Assembly (NCBI GenBank): GCA_023146355.1
Contig: JAGLCH010000237.1
Location: forward strand, 1 to 27,357
DNA from: Bacteriovoracaceae bacterium
GTDB taxonomy: Bacteria > Bdellovibrionota > Bacteriovoracia > Bacteriovoracales > Bacteriovoracaceae
DNA: 27,357 bases
Direction: 5' to 3'
The notes below the pieces were generated by a model that made no database searches, was not told where the DNA came from, and worked only from the letters and a program-made list of their open reading frames with translations. Numbering within the stretch: position 1 is the first letter of the stretch; the number at the start of each line of letters is the position of its first letter. Made by a program: the position numbers and the translations under genes. Shown here piece by piece: positions 24,671 to 27,357 of this stretch.

Positions 24671-26851
24671 TTATCTAATAAAAAGCATTTCAAAATATCG
24701 TGGGAGCTGCCAGGTTGTATCGGGAATAATCATTTCTAATGAGTCTGAGTAGTCCCTAATCTTTTCTGCAATTCCATTAAGCTCTTCTGCAATAATTTTA
24801 TTGGCAATCATCGCATCACCTTGATATTTTTCTAGCTCGCGCTCTAATTGCATCGCACCATGGTAGAGTCCATCTAGCTTATCTGAAATATCTTTTAGAA
24901 TCAGCTCCTCTGGCCCGCCTTTTAAACCAATCACCGCTTGCTTTGAAACAACGGAGAGTAGTTTGTCTTTGTACTCAATACCGCAGGGGATAACATTTTG
25001 TTTGACCATTGTTAATAGAGTTGTCAGGTTGATTCTTGACTGTTGGTAGTAGTGTTCTTGAAAAATGTTATATCTAGTTTTAATTTCACTAGGTCTGTAG
25101 ACTTCTGTTCTTGTGAGAAATTTAGTTTGAGACTCATCTAGATATACATCTAGTGCTTCAATAGAATTTTTATAATTTGGAAGTCCTCGCTTTTTTGCTT
25201 CATCAAGCCAATCTTGAGTGTAGCCATCACCGTTCATGACAACTGGAAGCGAGCTTTTATAGTACTTCTTAATGATCTCTAGGAGTGCTGTATCTAGATC
25301 TATTCCACTTTCAAGGTGACGCTTAAGTTCTGCGTTCAGATCCATAAAAACATCACAGACAGCGGCATTTATGATGCTTAAAGGAATTCCTATTGACTGG
25401 GAGGAACCAACTGCACGAAATTCAAATCGATTTCCAGTAAAAGCAAATGGTGACGTTCTATTGCGGTCAGTATTGTCTTTAATCAGTTGTGCTAATTGTT
25501 TTGCTCCTAGATCAAGGTACTCTTGATTTTTTAGCTCAATGTTTTTGTCAGCTGCTATGCCGTTGAGAATCGCAGTGAGTGCATCTCCTAGAAATACTGA
25601 GAGAACACTTGGGGGGGCCTCGTGACCGCCAAGTCTGCAATCATTACTAATGCTCGCCGAGGAGAGTCTTAAGGCACCAGAGTGCCGATAAACGGCTTCC
25701 GTTATGGCGCATACTACTGCTAGGAATTTGTAGTTGCTTTGGGGTCTTTCACCTGGATCGAGTAAGTTGTGTCCCAGGTTATCTCCCATGGACCAATTGA
25801 GGTGTTTGCCACTTCCATTAATATTTTGAAAAGGCTTCTCGTGGAGTAGAGCGACTAGATCGTGTTTTTCTGCAATCTCCTTAATCTTTATCATGATCAA
25901 CTGATTGTGATCTGCCGCTAAATTGGCATCGGTAAACTGAGGTGCTATTTCAAATTGGCCAGGAGCTACTTCGTTGTGTCTTGTTTTTGATGGGATACCA
26001 AGGCGGTGAAGCTCCAGATCAAGCTCCTGCATAAATGCTAATACCCTTACAGGTATAGTACCAAAGTAGTGATCACTCATCTGCTGGTCTTTGCTGGAGT
26101 TTTTGCCCAGTAGAGTTCTTCCGCTGACCACGAGGTCAGGCCTATTGAAGTAGAAGGCCTTGTCTATTAGAAAATATTCTTGCTCGGCACCACAGGTAAT
26201 AATAACCTCATCAACTTCCTTGTCTCCACAGAGGTGAAGAAAGTCTTTTACAACATTACCCAAGGAGTCAATGCTGCGAAGAAGAGGGGTTTTAACATCT
26301 AGTGCGTCCCCATTATATGAAACAAATGCAGTGGGAATACAAAGGGTTTTCCCATTTGCACCCTCAAGTAAAAACATGGGGCTAGATAGATCCCAGGTTG
26401 TATAGCCTCTGGCCTCAAAGGTGGAACGTGATCCTCCATTTGGAAAAGAGGAAGCATCAGGCTCTCCCATCATCAGTTTTGAAGGGCTTAAGCGTTCTAT
26501 GGGGGTGTATCCTGCAAAGTCTAAAAATGAGTCGTGCTTTTCTGCTGTGGCCCCTGTGAGAGGTTGAAACCAGTGACAAAAGTGGGTCGCTCCTTTTTCA
26601 GTTGCCCACTCCGTTGCGGCCTCAGCTACAAGTTCAGCATGCTCTCTTGATAGTGGACGCTTGGATCTATAGGTCTCGATAATCTCACTTGTTACTTGGT
26701 CGGAGATCAACTGAGTACTTCTAAAATCAAAGATATTCTCCTCGTAGTACTCGGAAATTCCCTGATGGCCTCCATCAGATCTTTTTGGGAGTTCAACAGT
26801 TCTGACAATTCTATTTGATGCGATAAATTTAGCATTTTGCTTTTGATTCAT
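24671..26851 (-). CDS. glnN: Glutamine synthetase type III (GSIII)
   Basis: The 726-residue length is that of GSIII, far longer than GSI or GSII. Family-specific segments are present: HFCHWFQPLTG (90-100), CGAEQEYFLID (220-230, metal-binding glutamates), RHNEVAPGQFEIAP (291-304), NGSGKHLNWS (345-354), RLGGHEAPPS (406-415) and a later FAFTGNRFEFRAVGSSQ segment. The enzyme makes glutamine from glutamate, ammonia and ATP in the cytoplasm and works as a large homo-oligomer. There is no adenylylation-site signature of GSI, and no glnB or glnK gene lies nearby. The ATG has AAGGAAA about 9 bases upstream. A strong inverted repeat lies just upstream of the gene, suggesting repressor or activator control. 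Confidence 0.95.
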   Translation of the reverse strand: MNQKQNAKFIASNRIVRTVELPKRSDGGHQGISEYYEENIFDFRSTQLISDQVTSEIIETYRSKRPLSREHAELVAEAATEWATEKGATHFCHWFQPLTGATAEKHDSFLDFAGYTPIERLSPSKLMMGEPDASSFPNGGSRSTFEARGYTTWDLSSPMFLLEGANGKTLCIPTAFVSYNGDALDVKTPLLRSIDSLGNVVKDFLHLCGDKEVDEVIITCGAEQEYFLIDKAFYFNRPDLVVSGRTLLGKNSSKDQQMSDHYFGTIPVRVLAFMQELDLELHRLGIPSKTRHNEVAPGQFEIAPQFTDANLAADHNQLIMIKIKEIAEKHDLVALLHEKPFQNINGSGKHLNWSMGDNLGHNLLDPGERPQSNYKFLAVVCAITEAVYRHSGALRLSSASISNDCRLGGHEAPPSVLSVFLGDALTAILNGIAADKNIELKNQEYLDLGAKQLAQLIKDNTDRNRTSPFAFTGNRFEFRAVGSSQSIGIPLSIINAAVCDVFMDLNAELKRHLESGIDLDTALLEIIKKYYKSSLPVVMNGDGYTQDWLDEAKKRGLPNYKNSIEALDVYLDESQTKFLTRTEVYRPSEIKTRYNIFQEHYYQQSRINLTTLLTMVKQNVIPCGIEYKDKLLSVVSKQAVIGLKGGPEELILKDISDKLDGLYHGAMQLERELEKYQGDAMIANKIIAEELNGIAEKIRDYSDSLEMIIPDTTWQLPRYFEMLFIR

Positions 26852-26867
26852 TATTTGGTTTCCTTAC

Positions 26868-26895
26868 CTTGTTATAATCACAAAATTATAACAAG
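26868..26895. promoter_or_regulatory. Perfect inverted repeat with divergent TATAAT boxes upstream of glnN
   Basis: CTTGTTATAAT (26868-26878) and ATTATAACAAG (26885-26895) are exact reverse complements separated by 6 bases. Each arm contains TATAAT read outwards on opposite strands, so the repeat could overlap a glnN -10 and a -10 for the rightward gene. It begins 17 bases from the glnN start. No strong -35 is visible, which fits a regulated promoter. Confidence 0.6.
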
Positions 26896-26992
26896 ATTGA
26901 GGATATTTAAAATGGAAAAAAAGTAATCTTATTGTTTTCTTTAAATATTCTATTCTGCGAGGTATTCTACGATTTTTTATGGGGGGAGATAT

Positions 26993-27357
26993 ATGGATCA
27001 AATGGTATATAAAGAAAAACTACTTAGATGGATGAGTTTTTCAAAGGCACATAAAATTAAAAAGAGCTCGGCGTGGCCTTTTTGGTTTGAATTCGTCCGT
27101 ATGTTTGGTTTAGATGTTCCGCCTCTTCATTTTTGGGCACCAGTAAACATTTTTCTCTATTTCTATTTTGCAGCACTTGGTCCTTGGATTGCTCTCACTC
27201 AGTATTTTACAAAAGACTTTATTTATAGTGCAGGTATCATAAATTGGGAAAACTTAGGGATTAGCTCGGGCATCTGCGTTCCGGTTGCACTTTTATTGGC
27301 ATGGAACATAAGCTCAAAAAAGAAAAAGTTAGGTCTTGATAGCTGGAAATATTTCTA
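26993..27357 (+). CDS. DUF6404-like small membrane protein (3' end outside window)
   Basis: The frame opens with ATG at 26993 after a strong GGGGGGAGA ribosome site and stays open to the window end, giving 121 residues. A polar N-terminus with a Trp/Phe-rich helix is followed by LDVPPLHFWAPVN, a first membrane segment (FLYFYFAALGPWIAL), a second (ISSGICVPVALLLAW), then a basic stretch and LGLDSWKYF. The VPPxHF element before helix 1 and the GLxSW element after helix 2 match my memory of the DUF6404 family, whose function is unknown. Only a short C-terminal tail should be missing. It is divergent from glnN across about 140 bases and might be co-regulated through the inverted repeat. Confidence 0.75.
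   Translation, partial: MDQMVYKEKLLRWMSFSKAHKIKKSSAWPFWFEFVRMFGLDVPPLHFWAPVNIFLYFYFAALGPWIALTQYFTKDFIYSAGIINWENLGISSGICVPVALLLAWNISSKKKKLGLDSWKYF

Noticed and set aside
1..27357. Mobile elements, CRISPR arrays, tRNA or rRNA genes
   Set aside because: I saw no transposase, integrase, regularly spaced repeats, cloverleaf sequences or rRNA motifs.

Overview
This is an AT-rich, gene-dense bacterial window with 16 protein-coding genes, two of them cut by the window ends. There are no RNA genes, insertion sequences, phage genes or CRISPR arrays, and no gap between genes exceeds 300 bases. The mix suggests a Gram-negative bacterium: many Sec signal peptides, an outer-membrane-type lipoprotein, an LTA-synthase-like phosphotransferase, a type III glutamine synthetase and several very large exported proteins of no known family. 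The best guess is a predatory Bdellovibrio-like bacterium, perhaps Halobacteriovorax. That is inferred from gene content and composition; no marker gene here proves it.

Left part (1-12420, all on the plus strand). The window opens inside a large unknown gene that ends at a strong terminator. Next comes a signal-peptide-bearing NADAR-fold protein, then a 908-residue lipoprotein with a complete Fic motif and, by my reading, a possible ADP-ribosyltransferase-like C-terminus. Three more exported proteins of unknown family follow (321, 323 and about 1,496 residues), tightly packed and partly overlapping, and then a cation diffusion facilitator closed by a hairpin. The NADAR/Fic pair is the most interesting part. 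NADAR proteins act on ADP-ribose-type linkages, and Fic and ART enzymes attach AMP or ADP-ribose, yet here both partners carry export signals.

Middle part (12423-17767). A two-gene minus-strand unit encodes exported unknown proteins. Then come a phosphate butyryltransferase-like enzyme (minus) and, divergent from it, an LTA-synthase/MdoB-type membrane phosphotransferase (plus). They share a 125-base promoter region that contains a palindrome and a duplicated ribosome-binding element.

Right part (17764-27357). On the minus strand lie an exported type I pullulanase, a cytoplasmic alpha/beta hydrolase and a small exported protein. On the plus strand is an exported protein with an HExxH motif plus a DUF4105-like domain. 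It abuts, stop codon to stop codon, a minus-strand type III glutamine synthetase. Upstream of the synthetase is a perfect 11-bp inverted repeat containing TATAAT on both strands. A DUF6404-like membrane protein starts divergently and runs off the end.

Functionally the window combines exported, possibly host- or prey-directed enzymes with nitrogen assimilation (GSIII), glucan breakdown (pullulanase), acyl-phosphate metabolism (Ptb), envelope modification and metal export.
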